In this document: positions 11,412-23,296 of the stretch, piece after piece
Numbering within the stretch: position 1 is the first letter of the stretch
Layout: the number at the start of each line of letters is the position of its first letter
NCBI GenBank assembly: GCA_001579985.1
Contig: LRSR01004711.1
Coordinates: 1 to 64,000 of the forward strand
Source: Hypsibius dujardini
Taxonomy: Eukaryota > Tardigrada > Eutardigrada > Parachela > Hypsibiidae
Direction: 5' to 3'
DNA: 64,000 bases
Made by a program: the position numbers and the translations under genes
The notes under the pieces: generated by a model
Seen by the model: the letters and a program-made list of their open reading frames with translations, nothing else
Told to the model about the DNA's origin: nothing
Database searches by the model: none

Positions 11412-12610
11412 GTCGATTATGCGAGTCTTTCCTACTCAGCAATTGGTGGACGTTATACAAGCGCACTTTTCGATTCGGAGACTCAACATCAGCAAAGAGC
11501 ACAATGACCTCAGTGTGCGGTAACAGAAAGTAACCTAACTTGCTTTTGTAAACAAAGCAAAGGTATTCGCCCAGAAGGGAAATGTGCATTTAACTCCCTT
11601 TTATGCCATTACACGCCGATATCATTAAAGTATTTATCTGAATTTGCGACGATATTTCAACAAGGCCAAAATGGGAACACATTCTGTAATAAATGGGTTG
11701 GAAATAGAGCAATCATGATTAAAATATAACCATACCATGCTGCCAAAATAATTATGCATTAAGAAAACTGCTGGTTAAGAGAGGGCGGGAAAACACCTAG
11801 GGGCTCGTTTAGGGTCCTTACAAATTGGAATCAAGACCTCTCATAGTAGGGCCAGGGCTAAAATGCATTTTATTCATGATTGAACAAAATTTTTTGGGTC
11901 TCGTTCCTTATTGTTTTGAAACTTGTAGGGGTGATACTGTTGGGTCTGATCTTTAGGACCCCGACATTTCAAAACATTTTCAAAAACAACAGTTTCTTCA
12001 TCAAATTTAAACCAGAGTTTGAGAGTTTAGAATCTCCTAGTTGCACTCATTATTAGAGCTCATATTGGACCCCAACAAAGTTCAGGTTTCATTGAAAAAC
12101 TCAAGTTTTAGAAATTTTTGTATTCGCTGGTTTAGCACCTGCAGTCGTTTATTCTTGGACTTGTTGTTTTTGCGACGGGGTGGTTGACCTCGCTTTTTCG
12201 ATAGCTATTTTATGACACGCTAAATCATACATGGCCTACTCTACCAGAGAACCAGCTAATAAGGTCCCAGCCACATGCGATATCGTGTCGTCTAACTAAT
12301 AATTATGCGAGAGTGTTTGCTTGGTATTGTTGCATCGTTATTTGGACTCAATTTTGACCTAAATAATAAGTCGCTGTTGGGCATCTCACTTGCCGAGATG
12401 AATTGATCAAACCATAAAGATAAGGGTACGCCATTCAATCGAGAACTAGTTGTACAGATTGTAGTACTGCACATTGTAGACATGTAGCTATGGATTTACT
12501 GTACTTTCCTCTTCCGGAGTAAGCTAGAGTCATACTTTAGTTCTGATACTAATACAGTCTATGTAGCGCATACTGAACTATTTTTCGGGCAATCTTTCTT
12601 CATCCGAAAA
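11412..12610. other. S leader and upstream spacer (unit A1)
   Basis: 11404-11589 is the short leader frame also found upstream of the S gene at 18.3 kb. 11800-12420 is the conserved S upstream block. No promoter element was convincingly identified. Confidence 0.5.
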
Positions 12611-12623
12611 CATTATGTTGGAG

Positions 12624-13085
12624 CCGGCACTAGTGCTGGGCCTATCCACCATGCTACTGGATACCTACTTATGACTGCTGAGTCCTCCAAAGTTTCCCGC
12701 TTGATGGACGGTCCGTCGTTGTGGTGTTTAGTGACGATATCAGGATTTGCCTAATTTCCGAGGCAACAGCTCGACACCAGTTGTGTTGAATGCGTCGTTG
12801 CATGATCTACCACACAGTGCGAGCCGATGGACGAGCAAAGTGAGTCATGGCAGTGGCCACAGCATTGATTTTACCCTCTTCCCTTATTAAGGAAAAGGCA
12901 TTTAAGCCATCTACATTATCGCTTTTTTTAAAGTTCTGAATTAGCTGTGGCGCTGCTGAAAATGCGTATTGTACTATAGAGTAATACCAAAGTTGGTTGC
13001 TCATTACGGATCATTGGATTTGACCCTATAAAAAGCCTGTGGAGAAGCTAGTTTTTCTCATTTTAAGGCAAGTAAAGCCCCGCTT
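12624..13085 (+). pseudogene. S exon 1 and intron 1 fragment, inverted
   Basis: 12624-12839 matches S exon 1 from LVLGLST to the GCAAA|GTGAGT donor, with frameshifts. 12840-13085 matches S intron 1 (ATTACGGATCATTGGATTTGACC). It points opposite to the S copy at 11.4 kb and ends abruptly at the beta-mannosidase fragment, so it marks an inversion or rearrangement junction. Confidence 0.75.
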
Positions 13086-13107
13086 GCCTATTTTACTGCT
13101 ACCTGAA

Positions 13108-13433
13108 TATGTCACCAACAAGGCCCAGTAGCACCACGGCTAGTTTTACTCTTAGTATCCTCGCTGAGGGTTCTATTTTTCACCGAATCCGTGTAAATGT
13201 TCCCTGGTACTTGAGCGGCATAGACGGAAGCGTCTGCCAATGGAAGCGATAGAAGGCGCGATACCTGCGTTTTAAGCTTGGTCATAATTGAATTAGTTGC
13301 AGGCATTATTTGGGATTTACGTTTTGGACCTGAGCGGACTAGTTATTCTCCATTGAGATCCAAAATAAAGTTTGGCCTTGATGCCATCAACAGCAAAGTT
13401 TAAAACAACAACTTGCTGCAAATTGAACCACAT
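13108..13433 (-). pseudogene. Beta-mannosidase 5' fragment, broken copy
   Basis: This copy matches the first two exons of the gene at 63.7 kb: start MWFNLQQVVV, then the second exon DASVYAAQVPGNIYTD. An extra base in the first exon shifts the frame, and homology ends soon after NRTLSEDT. It lies beside the four-TM gene exactly as at the other end of the window, in inverted orientation. Confidence 0.7.
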
Positions 13434-13513
13434 TATAGTCAGCGGGATTTTTTCACGGGATTAGAGTAGTTAAGCAAAAAAAGTGCACTGGCTGCTAAAT
13501 GGAATTTACTTAC

Positions 13514-14144
13514 ACAGGCAGAGCAGTAAATTTATCAGTGTCACCACCGCGGAAGCACATCTCATCGCCACATTGCCCTTACTGCTGACGAGCCGCATCC
13601 CGTAAAATTCCAGAAAAGTCGCTGACACCAGCAATGCAATGAGCGCGAGGTTGAGAATCATCAGACACATCGGCGCTGACGTACGACTACCAGCGAGTTG
13701 TTGGGAGCCCACATCCCATAGGCAACGAGTCCACCTTCCACATGCAGCGAGCCCATATCCCACAGGCAGCGAGCCCATGTCTCACAGGCAATAGACATTA
13801 TAAGCGGTGAAATAGACGGTCAGTCCGAGGATGACCACAGTTTGAACTGCCACCGCGTAGTCACTGAACATGAAAGCTTCCTGCCTTTCGGATGAATTCG
13901 AACGAAGTGTTGATCGGTTGTTTGAGAGCCCGAGTTCATCGACGGATCCGCCGAATCCGGCCGTAGTTTTGGGCTGACGGAATAGAATGACGGTGAGTGC
14001 GACGAGGGCTAGAAAAAAGTTCGCTATCCTGATGACGAAAACGGGAAAGCCGGTTGAGGTCTTCTCCCTCTTCCGGGGTGGAATAAGGGTATCGTTTTCC
14101 AGCCACAGGGACACCTCATACATTTCACGCTGGTCGTCAGTCAT
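13514..14144 (-). CDS. Four-span membrane protein, MARVEL-like topology, 3'-truncated
   Basis: Two exons: 14144-13786 (MTDDQREMYEVSLWLEND...) and 13686-13514, joined through a GTGAGA donor and CTGGTAG acceptor so that CL|RTSAPM is in frame. Four hydrophobic spans are visible: VFVIRIANFFLALVALTVI, YAVAVQTVVILGLTVYFTAY, CLMILNLALIALLVSATFL and ASAVVTLINLLLCL. A short N-terminus and a charged first loop (GGSVDELGLSNNRS) give a MARVEL/physin-like layout, but no signature was confirmed. A GTAAGT donor at 13513 implies a further exon, but about 550 bp present in the sister copy at 62.5-63.3 kb is deleted here. The intron holds about three 21-bp repeats of GGGCTCGCTGCCTGTGGGA type. Confidence 0.55.
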
Positions 14145-15188
14145 ATTGAACTTTTCCGCGTAGTTTCATGTAATTATAACAGGAAAAAGGTAATATATGT
14201 CGAAATTAATAGTAAAATTCGATCAACTAAAACATGAACGGGAAGCTTTTCGCAAGCCTGTTTGTATCATTTTGCGATCGCATTTGCTAATTAATGGGAA
14301 CAGTAAGTATTGCCGTTCCACCGACAAAATGGTAGAGAGATCACCATGCCATTTTCTGAGCTGGGCTTACAAGTTCTCTACTTTGTCCGGCGCACAGGTG
14401 CCGGAGTTTCATTTACAATTTATTACCTTTGCCGTTCGTAAGGGGTGAAGATTTTAATTTAGGCTGAGTGTAACGGAGGGCCTTGAGGCTGACTTTTGAG
14501 CCGGCCTCCGTGGGGACACCTGTGAGCCCTAGAGTTCCGACACTTGCTTGTAGCGAATCGTTCGGCACTTGTGTTCCTTCTCGCGCCAATCAAGATTTAC
14601 CTAATGGGAAATGGTTGTATTTTAGAGCCCTTCAAAAAGAGAAAAACACACTGACACTACTGGCCTGACACTACTGTAGTACTACAAAAATCCAAAAATC
14701 GCCGTAAATATATATTCGAAATTGAAGAATAGTGGGCGAATAATAAATAGTGGAATCGTGATCAGACATAAAAGACCTGCCATCATACGACTCTGGTTTA
14801 TACGATTGAACATGAAGGAGAGCAATACGGCAGTATAATCACGTACAGTAGTGTAGTCGTACCGTATCTAAACTTCTAAATATGGATTCATCGCCAATAA
14901 AATGAAAAACTGTTTCAAACTTCCCAACTCAACAGCTCACGTTTTATGGTCATTGTAGTAAAATTGAAGTGTGATTCCGCCTGTTAAAAGCGGAACCATC
15001 GCACACCCATTGAGAATCTGAATATTTCACCAAAAAATAGTTGAATTACCCAAGTGCCCAGAACCGACCAAATCCAATGCTCCATTATCATTCCTCATAC
15101 ATTTAAATATACTTGTTATATTTCCCTTTCCCTGAGCATGCACGAGTGGGCACTTCTTTTTGGTCCGGACAGTTGCAGGCTAGTACGA
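14145..15188. other. Four-TM / GY divergent intergenic region
   Basis: The two flanking genes diverge. No gene is seen inside. The sequence recurs reversed at 61390-62550. The 14680-14930 stretch also recurs at about 35090-35560, where a MITE splits it. Confidence 0.6.
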
Positions 15189-15196
15189 TATATAAA
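15189..15196 (+). promoter_or_regulatory. TATA box of GY gene
   Basis: TATATAAA lies 147 bp upstream of the GY start codon. The same box lies at an equivalent distance in the copies at 48.6 and 61.3 kb but is degraded upstream of the pseudogene at 22.5 kb, which supports a real core promoter. Confidence 0.6.
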
Positions 15197-15342
15197 GCGG
15201 AAATTCCGACGTGCAATACATCCTCCAACCGAAGAAGTGTCCTCTCTACCTCCCTAAAGCTTTCAAAGATTCTTGGAATAGCTTCTGTTCATCTTTGGTC
15301 GCCACTCCGAAGAACCGTGCTGATCAACCGAACTGCTTCATC

Positions 15343-16258
15343 ATGAATCTGATTGCCGCTCTTTTTGGTGTGATATTGTTGAGAATGGTCAATGCGCATA
15401 GAGGTACGGCATAGTCCATGCCTCTTTGTACCTTGTATACATAGATGTGGCAGCTTAATGAAACTTCATTACATTAAAATGGTTCTTAGGGCAATATGGA
15501 GGATATGGATACGGTGGCCGACCAACAATTGCCGGATACGGCGGCTGGAGCAGTCAGCTATACGGTGCCGGGGTGTATGGTGTATACGGGCGGTCAAGAG
15601 GATACAACGGAGGATACAACGGAGGTTACTACGAAGGGTATGGAAATGGGTACAACGGAGGGTATGGTGGGGGATACAACGGAGGGTACAACGGAGAGTA
15701 TGGCGGAGGGTTAAACGGAGGGTACGGTGGAGGGTATAACGGAGGATACAACGGAGGGTACAACGGAGGATACGGTGGAGGATACGGCGTGGTGTATCCT
15801 GGAACATACGGTGGCAATAGTCTCGGTCTTTATGGATCTCCGCTCAACAGCGGTGTATACGGCGGGAACAGCGGCAATCCCAGCAGTGGAACCTCAAGTG
15901 CCAATGCCCTTGGAGGTAGATCTTAAAGAGTCGTTTTATGTTGCGATTCGTTTGTCATGGAGATTTTACGCTTACATTTGTTGCTCGTTTTAGGAGGCTC
16001 TGCTGGTTACGGAACAATAAACACCGATAACACCGCATACTCGAACGGTGGGACAGGTCTTGCACACGGAAGTATGGCAATAAATATGATGTCACACCCG
16101 CTCCAATGAGGCAGCAAACCCCAGCTGATACGGTGTCTGACATTGGGGCGTTTTGTGTCATTTCAGGCACGAACGGTCAAGGATCTGGCCTCAATCTCTT
16201 TTCCGCAGCAAACACCAATTCCCAGACTACTCAAGGCCTTTACGGAAGCCGAATTTAA
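15343..16258 (+). CDS. GY, secreted Gly/Tyr-rich repeat protein (GY-B)
   Basis: Four exons (15343-15403, 15490-15915, 15994-16071, 16167-16258) give 218 residues. Exon 1 is a signal peptide, MNLIAALFGVILLRMVNAHR. Exon 2 holds GGYGYGG and WSSQLYGAGVYGVYG, then a tract of NGGYNGGY and GGGY units, then a Ser/Gly/Asn-rich part (SPLNSGVYGGNSG). Exons 3 and 4 give GYGTINTDNTAYSNGGTG and the C-terminus TTQGLYGSRI. All junctions have GT/AG and keep phase 1. Such Gly/Tyr proteins are known as extracellular structural, cuticle, eggshell or antimicrobial-type proteins. Which applies here is unknown. The antisense Pro/Tyr frame (15817-15629) is a shadow. Confidence 0.85.
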
Positions 16259-18093
16259 AACCGAATAGCGCCATCAACTATCTTTTTATGCTTTCCTTCA
16301 GATTTCATTCATGTTTTACGACTAGAACTGATTTTAATATAAGTTTGTACAGTGTACATTTGTACAGTACAGTTAACATATCAGTTGTGCACTTACTAGT
16401 ACTGAACAATGCGAGAAATGTATAACACTGATCTGTTTTCACATTACCGTAAGTGTCGTAATTTAAAGTAGATAAGCTGGATAAGCTGATACTAGTACGA
16501 TACAACGTAATACAATGCTGATTATTCTCGGAATCTCGGCACGTGAACCGACGCCTATTCGTCAGCTCCTCAATGAACCTTTCCTCATACATATTGTAAC
16601 GGTACCGACGCGGCCCTTGACTTTACGGACTAGTGAATAAAAAATTCAGCTAATAACTGCAGTGTAAACGCTATTTTTCCGTCTTTGGGATTTATCAACG
16701 CCATGGTGTAATACTTTCGTACGAGTTTTGCGCGCGTGACAACTTGTAAAGTATGACTAGCTTACTCCGGAAGAGGAAAATACGGTAGATGCATAGCTAG
16801 ATGTGTAGAATATACAGTGGTAAAATCTTTACAAGTAGCTCTTAATTAAATACCAAATTTGGGTCCAAGACCTAGTAGCATAATCTTTATGGTTTTAACC
16901 GCGCCATCTCGGCAGGTTAAATGCCCAACATCGAACTAACTATTTAAATCTAAATTCAGTAGAGGTAGCGATGCAACAATACCAAGCAAACATTAAGGGT
17001 ATTCAAAGTTCGATTATGTGTGTCGATTATCTCGCTAATTAATTCGATGTTAATCTACGCCAGGACTCCTCCCACTCGTCCGATTGGCTCGTGTCAATAA
17101 CCAATTATTCGCCTAGAATTAGCAAAAAAACCAGCGTGGCTGCTTATTTCTCAGTTATTTAAGACGCTAAATCGCACTGTCGTACGTACGGCAAAAAAAA
17201 TTTTAACTTTCACAGAGGGAATCCTAGAATTTGCAGCTCCACGTTAATGCCACCATCTCTCATTGAAAAAAAAGTTGCCCTATTTTGAAAACTTTAGGTT
17301 AGATGCCCAACAGCGACCTAATTATTTGAATCTTAATTGACTTCAGGTAGCGATGCAACAGTATCAAGCAAACACTCTCTCTCGCATAATTATCAGTTAG
17401 GCGACACGATATCGCATGTAGCCGGGACCTTATTGGCTGGTTTTCTGGTAGAGTAGGTCATGTATGATTTAGCGTATCATAATATAGCTATCGAAAAAGC
17501 GAGGTCAAACACCCGGTCGCAAAAACAACAATTCCAAGAATAAACGACTGCAGGTTCCAAACCAACGAAGACGAAAACTCCCTAAAACTTGAGTTTTTCG
17601 ATGAAACTTGAACTTTGTTGGGGTCCAATATAAGCTCCATTAATGATTGCAACTAGGAAGTCCTAAGCTCTCAAGGTTGGTCAAATTTGATGGAAAAGCT
17701 CGTGTTTTTGGAAATGTTTTGAAATCTCGGGGTCCTAGAGATCAGGCCCCAACAGTAACATCCCTATACGTTTCAAAATGATAAAGGACGAGACGCAGAC
17801 GTTTTTGTTCAATCGTGAAAAAAATGCATTTCAACCCTGGTCCTACCATGAGAGATATTGGTTCCGATTTGTAAGGACCCTAAACGAGTCACTGGGTCTT
17901 TTTCCATCATCTCTAAACCAGCAATTTTCCCAATGGAATAATATTTTTCGCAGCGTGATATGATTATAATGTAGTCATGATTGGTCTATTTTCAATCAGA
18001 ATTCGTTCTCATTTTGGCCTTGTTGGAATAGCGTCGCAAACTCAGATAAATACTTTAATGATATCGGCGTGTAATGGCATAAAAGGGAGTTAA
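16259..18093. other. GY-S intergenic spacer (unit B)
   Basis: No gene. 16260-16790 is the GY 3' flank (also at 38740-39370 and, reversed, 59470-60230). 16890-17890 is the S upstream block in reverse. It carries an internal tandem duplication (16905-16993 resembles 17290-17380), separated by about 300 bp of unmatched sequence. Confidence 0.55.
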
Positions 18094-18279
18094 ATGCACA
18101 TTTCCCTTCTGGGCGAATACCTTTGCTTTGTTTACAAAAGCAAGTTAGGTTACTTTCTGTTACCGCACACTGAGGTCATTGTGCTCTTTGCTGATGTTGA
18201 GTCTCCGAATCGAAAAGTGCGCTTGTATAACGTCCACCAATTGCTGAGTAGGAGCGACTCGCATAATCGACATGTATGA
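18094..18279 (+). other. Leader ORF overlapping the S start codon
   Basis: A 61-codon frame (MHISLLGEYLCFVYKSKLG...) ends in a TGA that overlaps the S ATG (CATGTATGA). The unit A1 copy (11589-11404) encodes the same peptide with one difference. In the two intact minus-strand S copies the frame is broken or merged into an N-terminal extension. It is either an upstream ORF or a chance frame in a conserved 5' leader. Confidence 0.35.
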
Positions 18280-21200
18280 AAATCGACCGAGTGTTCGGCC
18301 GCCACTAGTGCTGGGTTTGTTCACCGTGCTCCTGATGGCTACTTATGACTTCCGGGTCTTCCACAGTTTCCCGCTTGATGGACGGTCCGCCGTTGTGGTG
18401 TTTAATGAAGACATCGGAGTTTATCTCGTTTGCCGAGGCAACATCTCGACACCAGTTGTGTTGAATGCGTCATTGCATGATCTCCAACACAATGCGAGCC
18501 GATGGACGAGCAAAGTGAGTCTTGACAGTGGCCACGCCATTGATTTTATGCTCTTCCCCAATTAAGGAAAAGGCATTTAAAAGGCTGATGGTGCTGCTGA
18601 AAATGCGTCTTGTACTATAGAGTAATGACAATATTGGTTGCCTATTACGGATCATTGAATTTGACCCCCTAATAAACCTGTTGAGTAGCTAATTCCTCCG
18701 CATTTTAAGGCAAGTAGAGTCCCAACGTAATAAAAATATGTTCACTGTTTCAGACAGTCAATTTCTGCTACGACTTTTATCAGGCTAACAGTCAAGATGG
18801 ATTTCATCCACATCTTGTCTACTTTCGAAAGCAGATAATGGGCGGAATGGCCATCACCATCGGCGTAAGCTCGACTGCTATATCATTCACGCCTGTCAAT
18901 GAAACCCACTTACTCCAACCGTTCGGCTCCTGGGAAACTGCGGAACAAGAAATGCTTTTATTAAAGGCTACCCAAGGATGTCCGATGTTCTCATCTTTTA
19001 GGACTGGAACTGGACGGACTGGCCGAATAATTTACAAATTCAGGAGCGGGAAGCAAGACTTTGCCGTAGTGACTGAGTTAGCGCAACAGGGGGGAACCGA
19101 GTCAGGCATAAATTCCATAGTCGGCGGTACTGGTCTTTTCTTCATGAAAAACCGTTGTGAAAGCCAAGAACTGTTTGCGTTGACCTGCAGCTGCCATGGA
19201 CACACACCTCTTCTGATGAACGCGACCGCTGCAAATGCTGAATTCGATAATGATCAATTATTGCTTTACGTGGCATTTGTTTCGTCTATACCGGATCAAC
19301 CGTCAACGAAGAGCCGGTTCGTTTGTAGTTTTGATATATTCAATGTCTTGAATACTACTGCCGGTGGATTCGATGCAGAACAAAAGTCCCTTATCCCGCG
19401 GCAGAAGCTGTGCACGGCAGTCTTTTCTGAAGGCCATGTGGCGGAAATTCTTGCTACCCGCATTGACGCTCAAATCATCATTCTGTACCGAAATCAGCAC
19501 ACCGTTTATCTCTTGAGTCAGGTTTGGTGCAAATGCTAGTGGTTTGCCGTGTTCACCTGTAGGAAGGGTCTCCTTATTCCCCTCCTAGGTGCAGAGCCGT
19601 GTGAAGCAGCCCTCGTTTACATTTTTCACGAGCGAAAACAGCAAAATCCGCGCGATGGCCATAAGCAACAAGAATGTCGCGGTTGACATTTTGACAGAGG
19701 AAAAGGTACGTTTGGAGATGGCAGAAGCTTTAGAAAAGATGAAGAACAAATGGAACAAATTCCACGAGCCATTCTGGGCTTACAGTGTCAAATAGAACGA
19801 AAAAACAATGGTAGGGGAAGGAAACCAAACAAAAGGAACAAAATGAACAAATCGAATAAAGAGACAAAGATAACCAACGTGGAGCTTAAAAAAGAAATAT
19901 TTAGTTGAAATTACACTGGACATCCTGGGCTAGCGTGTTAAATGGAACATCAATCATTTTCCGACTTAAATGGAACACGAACAAATACGAATCAAACGTT
20001 ATCAAACGTGACGGTTCCACCTGCTCCATTTAAGCACAAGTCTAGTCTAGTTTTTCCGGATCGATTGCAGATTGCTTCCCCATCCCCCTTGAAGGTTGCG
20101 GCGGTCAACCCAACCTCACTCGATCAACAATAGCTCCAAACTAATGACAGCACAGAACTATAGAAGGCGTGATGTTGATTCTATCCTGTCTTCTAGCTTG
20201 TACGTCTTCCTTTGAACTCCTGTTCATCTTATTCGACGTGTGATCAATGTATGGTCGCAAGGATGGATAACTGCGGATGGTGTATTCTAGAGAATAAGTA
20301 ATGTGTCCTAATGTGCAATCAAATTGGTTCTATTTATAATAAGCTTTTATTAGGTGCACAATTCGTCAGACATGTTTCCGCCTTAACATCACCCTGACCG
20401 ACCAACGTAATTTTTGGTTGAACGCACATCGGGGAGTACGAGCAAGCTCATGCCCAACTATTCGGCACATGCACAGCAGTTTCTATGCCTCCGTCCGGAC
20501 GTCGTCTACGACCGACCATCTGGTTAGTCACCGTATATTGTATGTAAAAACTCACTTGTACAGATGGATGGACTAAAATGAATGGATGGACCGGGTTCGG
20601 CAATGCTTTTGAGGCAAACACAGAACCGCCACTTCTCAGTCATAACTGATCCCATTGCCTCAAATGTTTTTTCTTACAACGCCTGTCCGATTCGAAATTC
20701 GGAAATTTCAGTCATTCCATCAATCAGTAATATATCTTCTAAATAATCAAGTATCTGGTGACGTCTTGAAGGTAATTTTTTATTGTACTTTATTAAAAAC
20801 ATTAAAAGAGTGGGACCATAGTGAAAAGGGTGGCACTATAGTGATTTCCATTTACTAAACTAATTTGAACTAAAATCGAACATAAATTTGTTTAGATAGA
20901 ACTAAAACCGGAATTGCGAAACCGTAACACTTCTAATCAACCAAAGCTTCGGTGAATAAAATTTTAATTAGTTGAATAACTTTATTCTTGCATCCCCACT
21001 CGTATCGTATTTCACAATACCTGGGTCTATGCTCTGCAGGTAAAGCTAACCCTGGCTCGATATCCAGACTTTGGCATATTCAATTTGGTCGTGATATGTG
21101 TTTTCCCCCGCCGCGAGAACCACAAGGAAAGCGATCAGACTCTACCGGTGTGGCATGTCACGACGAACGATCACCCCGTCATTGAGTGTCCCATACCGGT

Positions 21201-22137
21201 GAGACTGCGCTCGAGCATCTGGCTCAGCCCGGGGCATCCATTCTACGACCACCAAACAGTTCTAATCCAAGTGACGGGCGGTCAACAGTCCAGTACTATT
21301 GCCACCGTTTCCATGATAGTTTACAAGAGTTGTGATCAGCTCAGCTGCAGCGAATGCCTATCCCTCTATCCGACCTGCGGATGGACATTCCGAAATGGAA
21401 CAGGCATCTGCGGCTCCAGAGATAACAATAGTACGCAAATGCTGACGTGCGAGGAACCCGATGCAACGGGAAGAACTCCGGTTGCGGACTCTATAGATAG
21501 CACCAAGCCAATAGTGCTAGGAAATAATCCCATTCATGGTCCATTGGCTGAGGAGACCGTTATACGGTTCACCGGGCAAAACTTGCCAGAGACTCTTGCA
21601 GTGTTTGTCGGGAAGGATAAATGCGTCATCATCAGCCGCGATAATTCCTCATTAAACTGCAGCATTCAACCCGATGCTTCGGTTTACGAAATCGGCAATG
21701 TGACGTTGTATATCGCAGATACGATAAAGGGGGAGCTGCGCTGTAAGAACTGCAGCTTCGCGTTTACGGGAAAACGTTGGAAAGCGCTGTCAACCGTTGT
21801 GCCGGGATTCCCGCTAGGAACGGACCAAGAGCTGATCAAGGTAGACGAAACGAACTCGGGAACCATTCTCGTTGGATCTATTGGTGGAGCGGTTTTGGCA
21901 GTTTGCTGCTTTTTTTCATGGATCATTTGGCAGTCTTACCGGAAGTCAAAAAAGATTAAGATCGACATCGAACGTCGGAGGAAGAGAGTGTCACAACGAT
22001 TGCGCCAGCAGGATCTGTGTTCACTGCGCGAGAATGTTCGTTCTATGGTCATTCGTCTTATTCCGCCACAACCATTACACGTAGATGGTGCAGATGCTGC
22101 AAGCGCTTTGTTCGAGGAGCATACTAGTGTACAGTAG
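18272..22137 (+). CDS. S, Sema/PSI/IPT single-span receptor without GAP (S-B)
   Basis: Four exons (18272-18514, 18754-19521, 19589-19705, 21040-22137), all phase 0 with GT/AG borders, give 741 residues. Signal peptide about 1-28. Residues about 30-460 look like a degenerate Sema propeller (QDFAVVTELAQQ, LLLYVAFVSSIPDQ, RFVCSFDI, IIILYRNQHTVYLL). A PSI domain is at about 474-513 (CSECLSLYPTCGW) and an IPT/TIG domain at about 535-619 (GPLAEETVIRFTGQNLPE). One membrane span lies at about 649-674, with GxxGG. The tail of about 66 residues is rich in Arg/Lys (IERRRKRVSQRLRQQD) and resembles only the juxtamembrane part of plexins. No RasGAP follows. The stop is 30 bp from an inverted GY pseudogene, so this copy lacks TM2 and TM3 partners. 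Confidence 0.85.
19706..21039. other. S-B intron 3
   Basis: 1.33-kb intron between GAAAAG|GTACGT and CTCTGCAG|GTAAAG. It shares blocks with intron 3 of the other S copies (20370-20560 matches 41590-41780 and 54990-55190). There is no coding sequence. Confidence 0.75.
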
Positions 22138-22159
22138 TGTACAATGTGGTGTCAATAGA

Positions 22160-22534
22160 ATCGGATACCATTGTACCCTCCGTTGTACCCTCTATTATAT
22201 CCCCCCCCCATAGACTCCGTTTTACCCATTTCCATACCCTCCGTAGTACCCTCCGTTGTATCCTCCGTTGTATCCTCTTGACCGCCCGTATACACCATAC
22301 ACCCCGGCACCGTATAGCTGACTGCTCCAGCAGCCGTATCCGGTAATTGTTGGTCGACCACGGTATCCATATCCTCCATATTGCCCTAATAATTATTTAA
22401 ATGTAACGAAATTTCATCAAACCACATCTATGTATAGAATGTACAAAGAGGCATGGACTATGCGATGCCGTACTTCTATACGCACTGACTATTTCCAGCA
22501 ATATCACACCAAAAAGGGCGGCAATCAGGTTCAT
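22160..22534 (-). pseudogene. GY truncated copy (GY-U3)
   Basis: Exon 1 (22534-22474) is an intact signal peptide, MNLIAALFGVILLEIVSAYR. Exon 2 begins at 22385 and runs through YGAGVYGVYGRSRGYNGG to a premature TAA after YGGYGNG. The copy is then cut off at about 22169, where it joins the 3' flank of the S gene on the other strand. The TATA box upstream is mutated. Downstream exons are missing. Confidence 0.8.
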
Positions 22535-23296
22535 GATGAAGGAGTTCGGTTGATCAGCACGGTCCTTCGGAGTGGCGACTCAGCGATAAACAGATGCTAT
22601 TCCAAGTGCTTTTGAAAGGTTTATGGAGGTAGAGAGCAGACTTCTTCGGTTGGAGGATGTGTTGAACGTCGGACTTTTCGTTTTACATAATGTACTAGCT
22701 TGTAACTGTCCGGACCGAAAAGAAAAGTCCACTAATGCATGGTTCAGGAAGGGGAAGTATAAAAACTATATTTAAACCGTATGAGAAATGATAATGGTGC
22801 GTTGGATTTTATCGATTTCCTGGCAATTGGGAAATGGAACTATTTTTTGGTAAAATATTCAGATTCTCAATGGGTGTGCGATACTTTCGCTTTTAATAGG
22901 CGGAATCAGGAATCAGATGGCAGGTCTTGTACGCATGACCACGATTCCATTATTTATTATTCGTCTACTTGATTCTTCAATTTCAAATACATATTTACGA
23001 CGATTATACAAATACAACTATTTCCTGTTAGGTAAATCTTGATTGGCGCGAGAAGGAGCACAAGTGCCGAACGATTCGCTACAAGCAAGTGTCGGAACCT
23101 TAAGGCTCATAGGTGCCGCCACGGAGGCCGGCTCAAACGCCAGATCCAGGTCATCCGTCACACTCAGTTTAAATTGAAATTTTCACCCTTACAGACGGGA
23201 AAAGATTATAAACTGTGAATGAAACCGCACCGGACAAAGTAGAGAACTTCTCAACCCAGCTCAGAAACCGACATGGTGCTCTACCATTTTCTCTTT
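22535..23296. other. GY upstream region (unit U3)
   Basis: Matches the 5' flank of the other GY genes (48440-49280 and 61180-62330). There is no gene. 23040-23170 (GATTGGCGCGAGAAGGA) recurs at 49010-49140 and 62085-62215. Confidence 0.55.

Larger units (their letters stand above)
13108..22169 (+). repeat. Inverted duplication, arm 1
   Basis: Gene order beta-mannosidase(-), four-TM(-), GY(+), S(+) with matching spacers. The arm ends at 22169, where S 3' flank meets an unrelated GY fragment. Confidence 0.8.

Noticed and set aside
15629-15817. Antisense Pro/Tyr-rich frame and Thr- or Arg-rich frames over the GY repeat
   Set aside because: Shadows of the Gly/Tyr tract; the sense frame has signal peptide and splice sites.
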